NCBI RefSeq assembly: GCF_002105155.1
Contig: NW_019028980.1
Location: 620,001-684,000, forward strand
Direction of reading: 5' to 3'
Length of the DNA stretch: 64,000 nucleotides
From: Lobosporangium transversale
Taxonomy: Eukaryota > Mortierellomycota > Mortierellomycetes > Mortierellales > Mortierellaceae
Below are positions 13,201 through 22,860 of this stretch, piece after piece (the stretch's first letter is position 1; every line of letters starts with the position of its first letter). The notes under the pieces were generated by a model that ran no database searches, was not told the DNA's origin, and saw nothing but the letters and a program-made list of their open reading frames with translations. The position numbers were made by a program, and so were the translations under genes.

Positions 13201-13738
13201 CAGGACACATAAAATCCTTCAGTTCCCACCTGGAGCGTTTGTCATGGCGAAAGAAGAATTGCCCAATGGTAAATTAGCACCTAAATACCAAGGCCCATAC
13301 AAAGTAGTGGCTCGTACCGAAAATGGTGCCTACACTCTGCTAGACGCTACCAACCAGAAATTGGCTCGTAATTATGCTCCGAGCCAGCTCAAAATGGTCA
13401 CTCAAGCTCTTGATGCTCCCAGTGAAGAGTCGTATGAAATAGAGTCTATCGTTGACCACGAACTCACGGGAAAAGGAATGATGTATACTGTAAAGTGGAA
13501 GGGCTATGACTCCTCATACAACGAGCAAATTCCCTATGAGAATTTTGACTCGGACATCATCATTCGTCAATATTGGAAGAACCTAAGACAGCAAAATCCT
13601 CATATTAATGACAGAAAGAGGAAGAAGCAGCAAAAGAATAACGCATCAGAGTCAACAAGACTTCTTAAGAGGAAGCAGAGACAACTCACCCATAACCAGA
13701 CCAAACGGCACAAGCGTCATGTAGCGGCAAAGCTGTAA
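10251..13738 (+). pseudogene. Broken pol of the gypsy element (PR-RT-RH-IN-chromodomain)
   Basis: The protease motif appears as ALLDPGATTSLLS near 10300, with DPG where DSG or DTG is expected. RT: ERSRPFHSQIEKEEVEK, FTAIDLSQAYHRMPV (catalytic Asp) and YVDDIIVYS near 11360. RNase H: LGIGAVLYQ, LYTDHRPLTYI and PDALSRAF. Integrase: an HHCC-like zinc finger ending in CGPCQRF, first Asp in AFDLASF, second in QTDNGTEF, and the Glu in SNGVAERFARTFKN. The protein ends with a chromodomain (about 13435-13560, YTVKWKGYDSSYNEQIPYENF). Frame changes at about 10365, 10495, 11270 and 12060 and stops near 11800 and 12840 disrupt it. Residues 12090-12830 and 12833-13738 remain long and open, so decay is recent. 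Confidence 0.9.
10346..10440 (+). repeat. Five tandem copies of a 19-bp unit inside the protease region
   Basis: The unit GAAGTAGCCATAGAGCAAG is repeated five times head to tail; the first copy has one substitution (GAAAT) and the fourth one (ATAAAGC). One copy fits the protein frame; the four extra copies add 76 nt (76 mod 3 = 1), so the expansion itself shifts the pol frame. Confidence 0.95.
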
Positions 13739-13884
13739 AGTGCAGAGAGCTGTTATATTAGTAGGGTTGAGATAACTGGAGTTTTTGTACAAATAAGTTT
13801 TCTCCAGTATGAAGAAAAGAGAGCACACACTCGTCCTCATTTCAATATTTTTTTTTTTTTTTGCAACAGTCAATAAATTTCAAT

Positions 13885-14250
13885 TCAGCAACCATCAACT
13901 CTATTCTTTCCCTTGCAGCATGTGCAACTAGCAACTGGATGTGATGGCGACAGAGAGTTAAGAGAATCTACAACTTTCTCTACCCGTATGCGCATAGTCT
14001 TATACTTCTCTGATTGCTTGCGCAACTTAGTATACGTCTTGTAGAGGCGTTCATACCTCTTAGCCCATGCGAATTCTCTTTGGAGGCGGCTCTTCGCGGA
14101 ATCATCGCCACTCTCCGCTATCAAACGGCTTCTCTTCCCGAGAGTCGTGCACACTCCACAGCTTGACAATTCTGCTTTCAACAACAAGAAGTTTTTCTTA
14201 TTTTTCCTCAAGGCCTTTAGACAAGACGCCAAAAACCCTACATAAAATTT
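13885..14250 (-). other. Antisense open frame between integrase and the 3' LTR
   Basis: On the minus strand a frame of about 115-120 codons stays open from just inside the LTR border to 13885. It encodes a basic, helix-prone segment (KALRKNKKNFLLLKAELSS, then RLQREFAWAKRYERLYKTYTKLRKQ) and a Cys cluster, CTCCKGKNRVDGC. There is no ATG at the upstream end; the first codons are only TTG-type. It may be an accessory antisense ORF of this retrotransposon lineage, a spliced exon, or chance. No family is recognised. Confidence 0.3.
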
Positions 14251-14430
14251 GGGGGGAGTTGTTACGTCCCGAGGCTAGGGAGTGTACCCAAATGGAGCAC
14301 TCCCCTTTTTATTCATAGATCAGAGCAGTTAGTGAACAACTTTTGATCTCCTTGACTTCCGACTTACCATAAAATATTTCAAATTCTATTCACCAATAGG
14401 AGCTTCTATCCCCGAGCTTGAACATGCCTC
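14251..14430 (+). repeat. Polypurine tract and beginning of the 3' LTR
   Basis: GGGGGGAG (14251-14258) directly precedes TGTTACGTCCCGAGG at 14260. The order polypurine tract then TG is the signature of a gypsy 3' LTR. A 7-bp inverted repeat (GGGAGTG and CACTCCC, about 14277-14306) lies near the LTR start. The LTR end is not certain because no 5' copy is available for comparison. Confidence 0.7.
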
Positions 14431-14638
14431 AGGAGAGAGGTGGAGCTGTGGATAATGAGATCTTCAAAAATGCTCTATTAGGGGAAATTAAGGATCTTTA
14501 TTTTTTCTTTTTGAAAGTTATAACTAATGCCACAGTGTCAGAGACAGAAACGCTTGTACTTATGGGTCGTGCACTTATAGGTTGTGCACTTATAGAAAGA
14601 CTTTTAAGAATAAATAATTTACTAAAACCAATAATGAC

Positions 14639-14710
14639 AGCAAAGTCGCCCAGAGGAAGAGCGCTGGGCTCATAACCCAGAGGTCGGTGGATCGAAACCA
14701 CCCTTTGCTA
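14639..14710 (+). tRNA. Initiator tRNA-Met (CAT)
   Basis: A 72-nt intronless cloverleaf. The acceptor stem pairs AGCAAAG with CTTTGCT, followed by discriminator A. The anticodon loop is CTCATAA, flanked by GGG and CCC, the three G:C pairs of initiators. The T arm reads GGATCGAAACC: A54 and A60 replace the usual TTCGA(T), and A1:U72 closes the acceptor stem. These are the eukaryotic initiator features, so this is iMet rather than elongator tRNA. A TTTT Pol III terminator follows at about 14715. The A-box region (GCCCAGAGGAAGAGC) and B-box region (GGATCGAAACC) are intact. Confidence 0.93.
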
Positions 14711-15383
14711 CAACTTTTGTCAGTACTTTTTCATTATCTTCTTGATAGCATTGTTAGTCGCTTTTTTTTTTTTTTTTTTTTTTTTTTCCTGGTGATCTTT
14801 TTTCTTATCTCCATTATATTTATTTATAAGTTTGTCTTGAAGCTGAAAAATCTATCTAGTCCTTTTCTTCTTTTGATGCGTGTCCAAGGTGGTGCACATG
14901 GCTCATTTGTCCGATGGCCAAGATAGGAATCTTACAAAACCTCTAAGCTCTAACGATATATGACCAAAACACGGTATTGGATGACAAAGCATGCGATTGC
15001 AGAATAGTGCCTTGAACGATCTTGTATATATTCATTAAAAAGTTGGACTCCAAATCATATAAAGTCTCTATATTTTTTGAATTAAAATAAATAGATATTA
15101 GTTGGTCAAGTGCGCTGTTATGCTGTGCATTTTTATGCGTATAATACATTAATACATTTGTATATAATTGCTCAAAAGTCAAAACTAAACGCGAATCGAG
15201 AATAAATAATAATAAAGATAGAGACTGAATTGGAGAAGTTTCTACTTTAACAAAAAAGAAGGCAGAAGGCAACGGAAATTATATAACGCATCGAATCTTA
15301 TTATGCGCTTAACAAAGACTAAAAAGAATTGGAGTTGTACCAATGTGGGGTTTGGAGCAAGTACACGTTGACAATTGGCTATT

Positions 15384-15428
<45 letters not shown>

Positions 15429-15551
15429 CAACTATAAAAGATAATGTTTCTTGAGCATTCGGAATTTTCTATCTCTTTCTTCTTTCCCCCACATCACACT
15501 CCTCAATCGACTTAATTTCCTCTTCCCTCGACAGACGTTTCATCATTTAAA
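14711..15551. other. Spacer: T tracts and promoter of the EF-hand gene
   Basis: Contains a T27 run (14761-14787), low-complexity AT sequence without a convincing gene, and a T33/A11 junction at about 15385-15429 that could fold back on itself. A TATA element (CTATAAAAG, about 15433) lies about 118 nt upstream of ATG 15552. A pyrimidine-rich 5' leader follows. Confidence 0.6.
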
Positions 15552-15661
15552 ATGGTATGTCAAACAACACTTTGTTCTATTCATAAAGCATAGAAGAGTG
15601 CTGAAGGTTCCTTATTATTTTATTTATTAATATAATATATATGAATGTACATGTACATTCG

Positions 15662-15694
<33 letters not shown>

Positions 15695-15966
15695 AAATGA
15701 AGGCAACACCACAGCAAAATATCAATTTTACACCAGAGGAACTCGCTAAGTTTAAGGAGGCATTCACATCATACGACAAGGACAAGAACGGTCGCATTGC
15801 GACGGACGAGCTCAAGCAGCTTGCTGCATCTGTAGGCCAAGAAGCAAGTGATGAGGAGCTGGGCTTTGTAATCAAGGCATTTGATACCAATGGGGATGGC
15901 GAACTCGACTTTGATGAATTCCTGGGTCTCCTAGCAACACTTCGCTCAGCATCACGCGACTTTTAA
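15552..15966 (+). CDS. Small two-EF-hand calcium-binding protein (calmodulin superfamily)
   Basis: Two EF-hands in about 88 residues, each with a canonical loop: DKDKNGRIATDE and DTNGDGELDFDE, with Glu at position 12. It resembles one lobe of calmodulin, preceded by FTPEELAKFKEAF. The preferred model has exon 1 consisting only of ATG (15552-15554), followed by GTATGT, and exon 2 from 15703 (GCAACACC) after an AG; the joined start reads M-A-T-P-Q-Q. An intron directly after the start codon is a known feature of calmodulin genes. The alternative is ATG 15697 without splicing, adding two residues. The supposed intron ends in T12 and A27 immediately before its AG, so it lacks a normal polypyrimidine tract. 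No signal or membrane segment. A cytosolic Ca2+ sensor or buffer is likely; its targets are unknown. Confidence 0.75.
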
Positions 15967-16582
15967 AAAAAAAAAAATACAAATACGTGGCCTGAATGGT
16001 CGATGACAAAATGAGATGTAGCAATAAAGAAACATGGTAGTGGGTTACTCTGATTGATTTCTTGATATCCTGGACGACTTTCTGTACTGTGGACACGTTT
16101 ACATGTTATTGCCGTTATCGTGCTTTACTTTTTCCTTCCCACCCTTTCCACCCTTTTCACCTGATTTATCACGCAGCCTTGCAATTGTGGTACTTATGGG
16201 AGCCTTTTGATGACGACATTGACCTGAAGCGGAATCAGGGCTCTTCTGAGACAGGCACAGCGGGATGACAGGGTGAAATTGCAGTTTTATTGTCATTTCG
16301 AGTATCCTATTTATATTTTACGTCCTAAATTGAAGCAGAGCAGGGTAATTTTTTTATGATCGGACTCGGCTGTTGCACTTTTTTGCTTTTGTCGTCATTG
16401 GAAGGGAATGGGAATAAAAGACTCTTAGGCGGATAAATTATAGTATCATGTCTTTCTTCCCTCTCTCTTTCTCTCTTGGCAACAACTTACTCCATCCATA
16501 ATACATCAGTGGCCTTCATTTCTTCAATTAACATCTCAACAGCAGAAAGTAGCTGAATTCACAACAAACAAGTGGAGCCAGA
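15967..16582. other. Spacer between the EF-hand gene and the GH8 remnant
   Basis: AT-rich sequence with A12 right after the EF-hand stop and a CT-rich stretch at about 16455-16480 that may belong to the GH8 promoter. No gene seen on either strand. Confidence 0.5.
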
Positions 16583-17922
16583 ATGCCTTCTATTGAAAAA
16601 AAGTATAATGACTGGCGTACAGAGTATGTGCGTGCCTGGGTGACATGTTTTACATTGATTACAACAAAAAAGGCGAAGTTGAACAAAAGAATGCAATTAC
16701 TTGTTCTGAAGGTAACTAAATAGAAAAAGCGAAAAGTAAAATTAACCTTTGCAATTATTCCTCTCTCCCTAACATTTTTTTTTCTTTTTTTTTTTTTTGC
16801 TCTTGGGAATAATAATTAAAAGCCATTGGATATGGAATGCTAATATCTGTTCTAATGCGCAATCAGCAGGATTTTGATGGACTCTTGCGCTGGTTCCTTC
16901 ACTTAAAAACGCCAATGGGCTTTGTGCATGGCAGCAGATTGATGATAAGCATCACCGTACTTACAAAAACGCTCCAGAAGGAGGCGAAAAACTCTGCGAC
17001 CGATGGCGACATTGACATTGCCACGTCATTATTCTACGCCGCTAAAGTTTGGGGTCGCTCTCCCTTGTGGGCGCTATGATTATCGTCAGATTGCCATTCC
17101 CCTCTGTAAGGCGATCTGGGACCACGAAATCAACCATTATACATTCATGCCTACATTGGGAGATTGGGTCAAAGTGCCTGAGCCACCCAAGGTGTCTGCA
17201 TTTGGTTATTCAGGCGGTGCCTCAGTTGGAGAGGAAAATGCATACGCCAGAAGTAACACGGCCCTCAGACTTTATTCTGTCAGGATTCCTAACCTTCTAT
17301 AATGAGGACCCCGAGCGTTCACCACAATGGGCTAAAGTCATGGATGCTATCATCACAAATGTACAACATCAATTAAGCCTGAATCCTACTGGCCTGATTG
17401 CAGACTTTTTAAAGCTTTCAACGAACGGATACTATGAGCCAGCAGCACATAAAGTCCTGGAAAGTGACAATGACAAAGACTTTAATTGGAACTCGTGCCG
17501 TGTCCCGTAAGTTTATTTACAGAATACGATGGTGTTGGATTTGAAAAAAGAAAAAAAAAAACACTAATTTATAAATCATTGTTTTTTCTTTTTTTTTTTT
17601 TTATAGGTGGCGATTGTCAGTTTATTATTTGTTGACACACGATCCTCGCATTTGTCCCACATTGATGGCGCAATCATCATTTTTTGGATCACTCTCCGAA
17701 GTGTGCGCAGGATACCATTTGAATGGTCATAAGATTCACGATCGCAATTACTGCGATATGTCTTTTACTGCTCCAGCATCCCTCGTGATGTGGACGATGC
17801 GCCATCCTAACCAAACGCGGCTCCAGGATCAGATGGAAAACCTTGAGTCTGATAGATCATATTTTGGTGACTCTATCCAGATGCTGTGTCTCTTGCAGGC
17901 AAGAAACCCTACAGGATTCTGA
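16583..17922 (+). pseudogene. GH8 glycoside hydrolase (chitosanase/endoglucanase type), frameshifted
   Basis: Family GH8 hydrolyses beta-1,4 glucans, xylans or chitosan. Visible landmarks in order: YNDWRTEYVR near the start, CSE followed after an intron by AIGYGML (the catalytic-acid SEAxGYGM motif), ATDGDIDIATSL (the ATDxDxDIA motif), AIWDHEINHYTF, PTLGDWV, TRPSDF, CRVPWRLS across an intron (17514-17607), and a C-terminal helical end. The pieces lie in different frames: shifts are needed near 16630, 16928, 16985, 17060 and 17245, each consistent with one inserted or deleted base, and no other stops occur within the pieces. The start at 16583 gives no signal peptide, unlike most secreted GH8 enzymes. 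Either a recent pseudogene or a stretch of assembly indels. Confidence 0.8.
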
Positions 17923-18206
17923 AAAGAAAGAAGACAATAAAATTATTGATAGTGATAAATATATATATTTGTAGTAGTCTGATATTTTGAAAGAGTTAAT
18001 AGAATTGAATTAATTGAATCATAAATGTACTCAATAATATGGCCTGGGTAAATGAGAGCAGTCTGTGATTATGACTCTTTCCTTGATACAAACTGATCTT
18101 TTTTTTTTTTTCCTCCCTTCTCATTCCTATTTGCTAACAACATCTCATTTCTGGACTTTACATTCCTTTCTTCCCTTCACTTTTCTCTCGCTTAAGCTCT
18201 GAGTAA

Positions 18207-18402
18207 ATGGCCTCGATAGAGAACAATAATAACAACTTAACCAGGGTTATGTTTTCGTTCCACTCACACTCAGGACAGTTTGTATGCATGCCAAGGGTAC
18301 GCTTGAGCAAGTTGTTCAGTCGGCGATCCAGCGTGGATTCACAATCTATGGCCTCTCCGAGCATATGCCTCGTTATCGTCCTGATCAGCTTTATCCTGAA
18401 GA

Positions 18403-18435
<33 letters not shown>

Positions 18436-19594
18436 ATCTTGTCGTCTTCGATCAATACAAAACGAAACGTATACGACTAAAATATTGACTTATTTTTATT
18501 TTTTTGCTTTCAAGTCCCATTTGACAACTCAAGATCTAGAAAGGATGTATGACCAGTTCTTACAGGAGGCTGTGCGTCTTCAACAGAAATACAAGGATCA
18601 GATTTGTCTCCTAATCGGCCTTGAAACCGAATACTTTGGACCTGAATCTATTGAGTATGTTCGGAATCTTCGACAACCTTATCGACAGACCTTATTTGGC
18701 CCCACAGATACTTCATCTTCTACAACTACAGCTACAGCTACAGCTACAACATTAACAACGGCTGGTACTGTTCCTCCACCAATCACATTGCCGCAGGTAC
18801 AATATATTGTGGGTTCATTGCACCATATCCATGGAATCCCATTGGATTTCTCACAGGAATTGTATCTCGAGGCACTGGAGAAAGTGGGTCATGGATCATG
18901 GCAAGTCTTGTTCCGAGAATATTTTGATGCACAGTTTCAAATGCTTCAAGGACTTCAGCCGGAAGTTGTGGGACATTTGGATCTGGTGCGCATCTTTTTT
19001 AGTGCCATTAATGGATGTCATCATCATCAGGGTAAAGATCAAAATAAAAGTCAGGAACAACATGAACAAGAAACAGCCAGGCAGAACCAAAACAAACTAA
19101 CACCAGATCTTTGGGAACTTGTGAGACGCAACGTTGACTATGTAGTCGGTTATGGCGGACTGTTTGAGCTTAATTCACGAGCTTGGAAGAAAGGGCTTGC
19201 GGATGCCTATCCTCAGCGGGACATTCTCGAAGTATTTTTTTTTTTTTTTTTTTTTTTTTTACAAGTTGTATCAACATTTCCAATGTGTGCGCACTATAGT
19301 TTCTAAGTCTATTTTTTACTGTTTCTTTTCTTTTAGCATATCCTCTCAAAAGGAGGAAGGATTACACTCTCGGACGATTCTCATGGACCCGACGATGTCG
19401 GTATGTTCTACAACCCAAACTTGAAGGCATACCTTGAGCAGATGAAAATCGACCAGGTGTATTACCTCGCTCCCAATGACAGTGAGGATATCTATACTGA
19501 ACATGCTTCACAGGGGGCAAAAGTAAATGAATCTTTCCAACATGTCCATGTCCGCTCAATACCTTTAGCTTCATTGAAGTTTTACGAAAATTAG
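18207..19594 (+). CDS. Histidinol-phosphatase, PHP family (one frameshift)
   Basis: Ninth step of histidine biosynthesis: histidinol phosphate to histidinol, by a metal-dependent PHP-type phosphatase like yeast His2. Segments: 18207-18403, 18515-19231 and 19337-19594. Motifs are FSFHSHSGQF (HxH metal ligands), HAKGTLEQVVQSAIQRGFT, GLSEHMPR, IGLETEYFG, YIVGSLHHIHG, EVVGHLDL and LSDDSHGPDDVG. The frame breaks at about 18280: the part ending SGQF and the part starting HAKGTL are one base out of register, and one extra T in the TTT at 18279-18281 would restore register. Everything downstream closes in phase. A Thr/Ala-rich insert (about 18717-18780) sits mid-protein. Intron 1 starts with an A30 run and intron 2 with T26. 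Either a sequencing indel or very recent inactivation. Confidence 0.85.
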
Positions 19595-19821
19595 AATAGG
19601 ACATGTAAAAAAAAGAAAAACATTAAGGAAGAAATATGAGATTAGTCTTTTTTTTTTTTTTTTTTTTTTTTTACTTATGATTTTTCTCTTAAAGTAAAAT
19701 AGTCTAGTATGGTTATATGTATAAAAAGAAATAGGAGACGGCCACCATTGCACTTCACATATTCAATCTTGAAGTAAAAGGTAGTAGCAACATTGACAAC
19801 AATAACAATAAAAACAAAAAG

Positions 19822-21943
19822 TTAGCGAAGCATGGCTCCCATCAAGACAGGATTCTCGATCATAGTCTTCCAGAGTGCATTAAGGCGGGCTATAGTAGCC
19901 CCATCAATGACACGGTGATCGGCGCTCCAACTGACATTGACAATTTGCTGTGCAACCACGCGCTCAACCATCTTGCCATCCTCCTCAATCATCTTGAAGC
20001 GAGGCAAACGCTGCATGTTGCCAATGGCAGCGATTGCCACCTCAGATGTGACAATTATAGGATGCAAATAGGTACCCCCGATACTGCCAACGTTGGACAG
20101 AGACACGGTGCCGTCCTTAAGATCGGCTAAGGGAATGGCGTTTTTCTTGCCAAGTTCTTGCAGCCTAGTTAATTCAGATGCAATTTCAAGCACAGACAGA
20201 TTCTGAACGTTTTTGATGTTGGGGACGATCAAGCCGCCGGGAGTATCCATAGCAATTCCAATGTTGTGAGATGCACGGTACTTAAGCTTGGCAGTGGAGG
20301 GATCTTCACCATCAATAACACAGGCATTCATGATAGGGTACTCTTCCAAGGCAATCGAAAGGGCCTTGATGATGATAGGCATGTATGAAATCTTCTCAAA
20401 GTTGTACTTCTCGGGCGACTTGGCCACGTAATCATTCAGTGCACGTCGGAAGGCAATGGCGTTATCAAGAATGATTTCATCAGCGAATCCGACATGAGGG
20501 ATCGATAGAGACTTGGTCATCTGCTTGAACATGGCCTTTTGGATCTTGCTCAATGGAGCAATCTCATCCTCCCCAACAGGCCTATGAGCCTTGACAGGGG
20601 AAACGGTAGCTATGGATGCGCTAGAGGTCTTTGGAGCAGCTATATGGATGAAGTGAAGGCAATGATCAATTCCAGATTAGGTTCAACTGTTCTACTGTTA
20701 CTTTTCGGAATATTTTTAAACACAGCGCAGGTTTCATTAGGCAGTAAAGAAAAGAATGTTTACCAGCTGACTGTTGTCCGTTAGCAAGGTATGCTAAAAC
20801 ATCCTCCTTCATAACACGACCACTCTTACCGGTTCCTTTAATAAGACTAATGTCAATACTGTTCTCCTTGGCAACACGACGGACCGCGGGGGTAGCAAAG
20901 GTCAAAATGTGCTCAGCAGTAGGAGCCTCAGCCTTGGTAGCCTCAACCTTGGGAGCCTCAACCTTTCCCGGAGGAGAGTCCATCATGGCGGCCACCGCAT
21001 TCATGTCCTGAATGACGTTTGAATGGCCTCTCAAGCCATCCTCAGGTGCCGTAGTGGGAGGAGTCGATGTAGAAGTAGCGTCAGGAGCAGCAATGGGTTC
21101 TTCTACAGCAGCACCGTCATTAGTCTCGATTTCGACCAAGGGTGATCCAACCTTTGCCATGTCTCCAACCTTATATTTGAGAGAGGCAATGGTTCCAGTG
21201 AACCGGGATGTAATCTCGACAGATGCCTTGTCTGACTGAACCTCACAAAGCCTATCAAACTCTTCAACTTTGTCACCAGCCTTTACAAACCTAATAGTCA
21301 GCAAAATAAGTAGAGAGTTAATTGGCGAAATAAGTATACCAGCCTACAGCGCGTATGCTCCAATATTTTTCAGTAAGGAAGGTCATAATGCAAGAAGAGT
21401 AGGGAACAACAGATGTTCACAGATACGTTACCATTGGATGACTTCACACTCTGTGATACCCTCTCCAATATCTGCCAATAAAAAGGGGACTTTGGCATTT
21501 GCTAAAGCTGAGGCGTGAAATCTATGGATATGATTAATGCTGAAGTTGGCTCTTGGCTGACGAACTGCCTTAATGCAAAGAGTAGTGGCGGCCTATGAAG
21601 GTTTGAAATATATATTTTGAAAAAAAAAAAAAAAAAAAAAAAATTAAGGACCATCAATCACTTCATCCTTTAGTATCATGAGCCCTTTTGTTTTAGCTCC
21701 TCACTTTTATTTTGTTATCATTACCTTGGTTGCAATTGAGTATTTTAACCTCTGTCCAGAGATCATTCGGGCAGTGGAGATATATGTAGACTGGCCAACC
21801 TAGCTCAGTCCGTAAAGGAATATACATACTTTGTGTGAGTATCGATTAGAAAAAAGCTAGGGCAGAAGTGTACTGTGTTGTACTTTTTTTTGTCTTACCT
21901 TTGACCTGAGAACATTGAGTGAAGAACGAGATGCAGAAAACAT
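19822..21943 (-). CDS. DBT: Branched-chain alpha-keto acid dehydrogenase E2 (dihydrolipoyl transacylase)
   Basis: Mitochondrial E2 core of the branched-chain keto acid dehydrogenase complex, transferring acyl groups from valine, leucine and isoleucine catabolism to CoA. Exons 21943-21899, 21592-21432, 21290-20764 and 20639-19822 close in phase, 516 residues. The N-terminus is Ser/Arg-rich (MFSASRSSLNVLRSK), fitting a mitochondrial presequence. The lipoyl domain holds LADIGEGITECEVIQW and the lipoylated Lys in EVQSDKASVEI (about residue 90). An Ala/Pro/Thr linker leads to the E1/E3-binding domain (ATPAVRRVAKEN, GTGKSGRVMKEDVLAYL). The catalytic domain includes PHVGFADEI and ends with SWSADHRVIDGAT, the HxxxDG active site. 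The family assignment to BCKDH rather than pyruvate or 2-oxoglutarate E2 rests on the LADIGEGI and PHVGFADEI motifs. Confidence 0.92.
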
Positions 21944-21995
21944 TGTCTATTTCTTCTATGTTCGACTACTAATGAAGATTGTAGTAAAATGGGGG

Positions 21996-22597
21996 TCAGC
22001 GGTAGCAACTATCTGTGCATTCTGGAAACAAAAGCCAGCATGGACACTTTTTTGTTTTTTTTTTTGAAGATCTGAAAAAAGTGGTACAAATGAGCTTACA
22101 TGATTAGTGAGAGTAGATGTAGATGAGTGGAGAGGATGAAAGCAATGGTAATGACCAAAAGCGAGGGAGAGGGGAGAGATAGATGTGAAAGAAAGATGAA
22201 GGGGTGAAGGTGCAGAAAGTGAGAGTAAGAGTGAAAGAAAGAAAAAGGAAGTGGGGTAGAGAGCGTGAGAGTAAAATAAATAAAAGTGGGAGCTGAGAAA
22301 GAATTGTGTGTGGGAGAACAGGGACACTATTCAGAAAATTCTCACGATAAGGACAGGAACTAACTCTTTGCTCCAATGATGCAATTCTCTTTACTTCCTG
22401 TAACAATAAGTCACTGTTTAGTCTTCCTCTTCCTTTGTGCATCCAAGAAACATCCAATCCTTTGCATCAGTTACCTGAGTTTACTTGGCGGCTCTTCATC
22501 CCCATCCAAATCATTAACTTTTCTTTTCTTTTTTATAGGTGTCAACGCAGCTTCTAGTTGAACAATGTTTTGCGCAACGCCTTTACGAAAGTCCTCC
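21996..22597 (-). CDS. Putative small nuclear protein, 5' end unresolved
   Basis: Three minus-strand exons close in phase: 22597-22475, 22413-22346 and 22021-21996 (TGA). The product contains a basic cluster TPIKKKRKVNDLDGDEE, much like a classical nuclear localisation signal followed by acidic residues, then a short heptad-like helix SDLLLQEVKRIASLEQRVSS. It ends about 50 nt upstream of the DBT start on the same strand. An acceptor (AAAAAG at about 22598) with an upstream TGCTAAC branch-like motif suggests another exon near 22620-22690, but that area also looks like a dispersed repeat and no ATG is convincing. Function unknown. Confidence 0.35.
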
Positions 22598-22619
22598 CTT
22601 TTTCAGTTTGTTAGCAGAC

Positions 22620-22860
22620 GCGTGAATTACCTAGTCCAAGTCTCTCGTCCAAGACTTCCCGCTCTATAGCTAGCCACAGTCCTTGGACCCTCGGTAAATG
22701 AGTACCCCTAGCTTGTTTTCTCATCACCCTCACTGGTGTGGAGCGCGAGGTTTACCACCATGCCCCCTTGCTATTGCAAAGATTAATGGTAAGGCGTGTC
22801 TGTCCGGCGGTAGCGTTGGATATATTTTTTAGAATCTTTACAGGTTCTACGACAATATTT
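22620..22860. other. Repeat-like segment with an interrupted minus-strand frame
   Basis: On the minus strand a frame reads THLPRVQGLWLAIERE and then VLDERLGLGNSRVC before a TAA, after which the same frame resumes to another stop. It has the look of a dispersed repeat, but copy number cannot be judged from one window. Confidence 0.3.

Larger units (their letters stand above)
8922..14430 (+). mobile_element. Decayed Ty3/gypsy LTR retrotransposon, chromovirus type
   Basis: The sequence reads, in order, gag with a zinc knuckle, aspartic protease, reverse transcriptase, RNase H, integrase and chromodomain. That is the Ty3/gypsy (Metaviridae) order, and the chromodomain places it among chromoviruses. 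At least six frameshifts or stops (near 8945, 9420, 9510, 10365, 10495, 11270, 11800, 12060 and 12840) make it non-autonomous. On the right a polypurine tract GGGGGGAG (14251-14258) is followed by TGTTACGTCCCGAGG, a typical LTR start. No matching left LTR or primer-binding site is recognisable, so the 5' boundary is approximate and the copy may be truncated. The right end is also approximate. An initiator tRNA-Met gene lies about 200 nt beyond. Confidence 0.85.

Noticed and set aside
14418-14675. Plus-strand frame overlapping the tRNA
   Set aside because: It runs through the LTR and the tRNA gene; composition and position argue against a protein.
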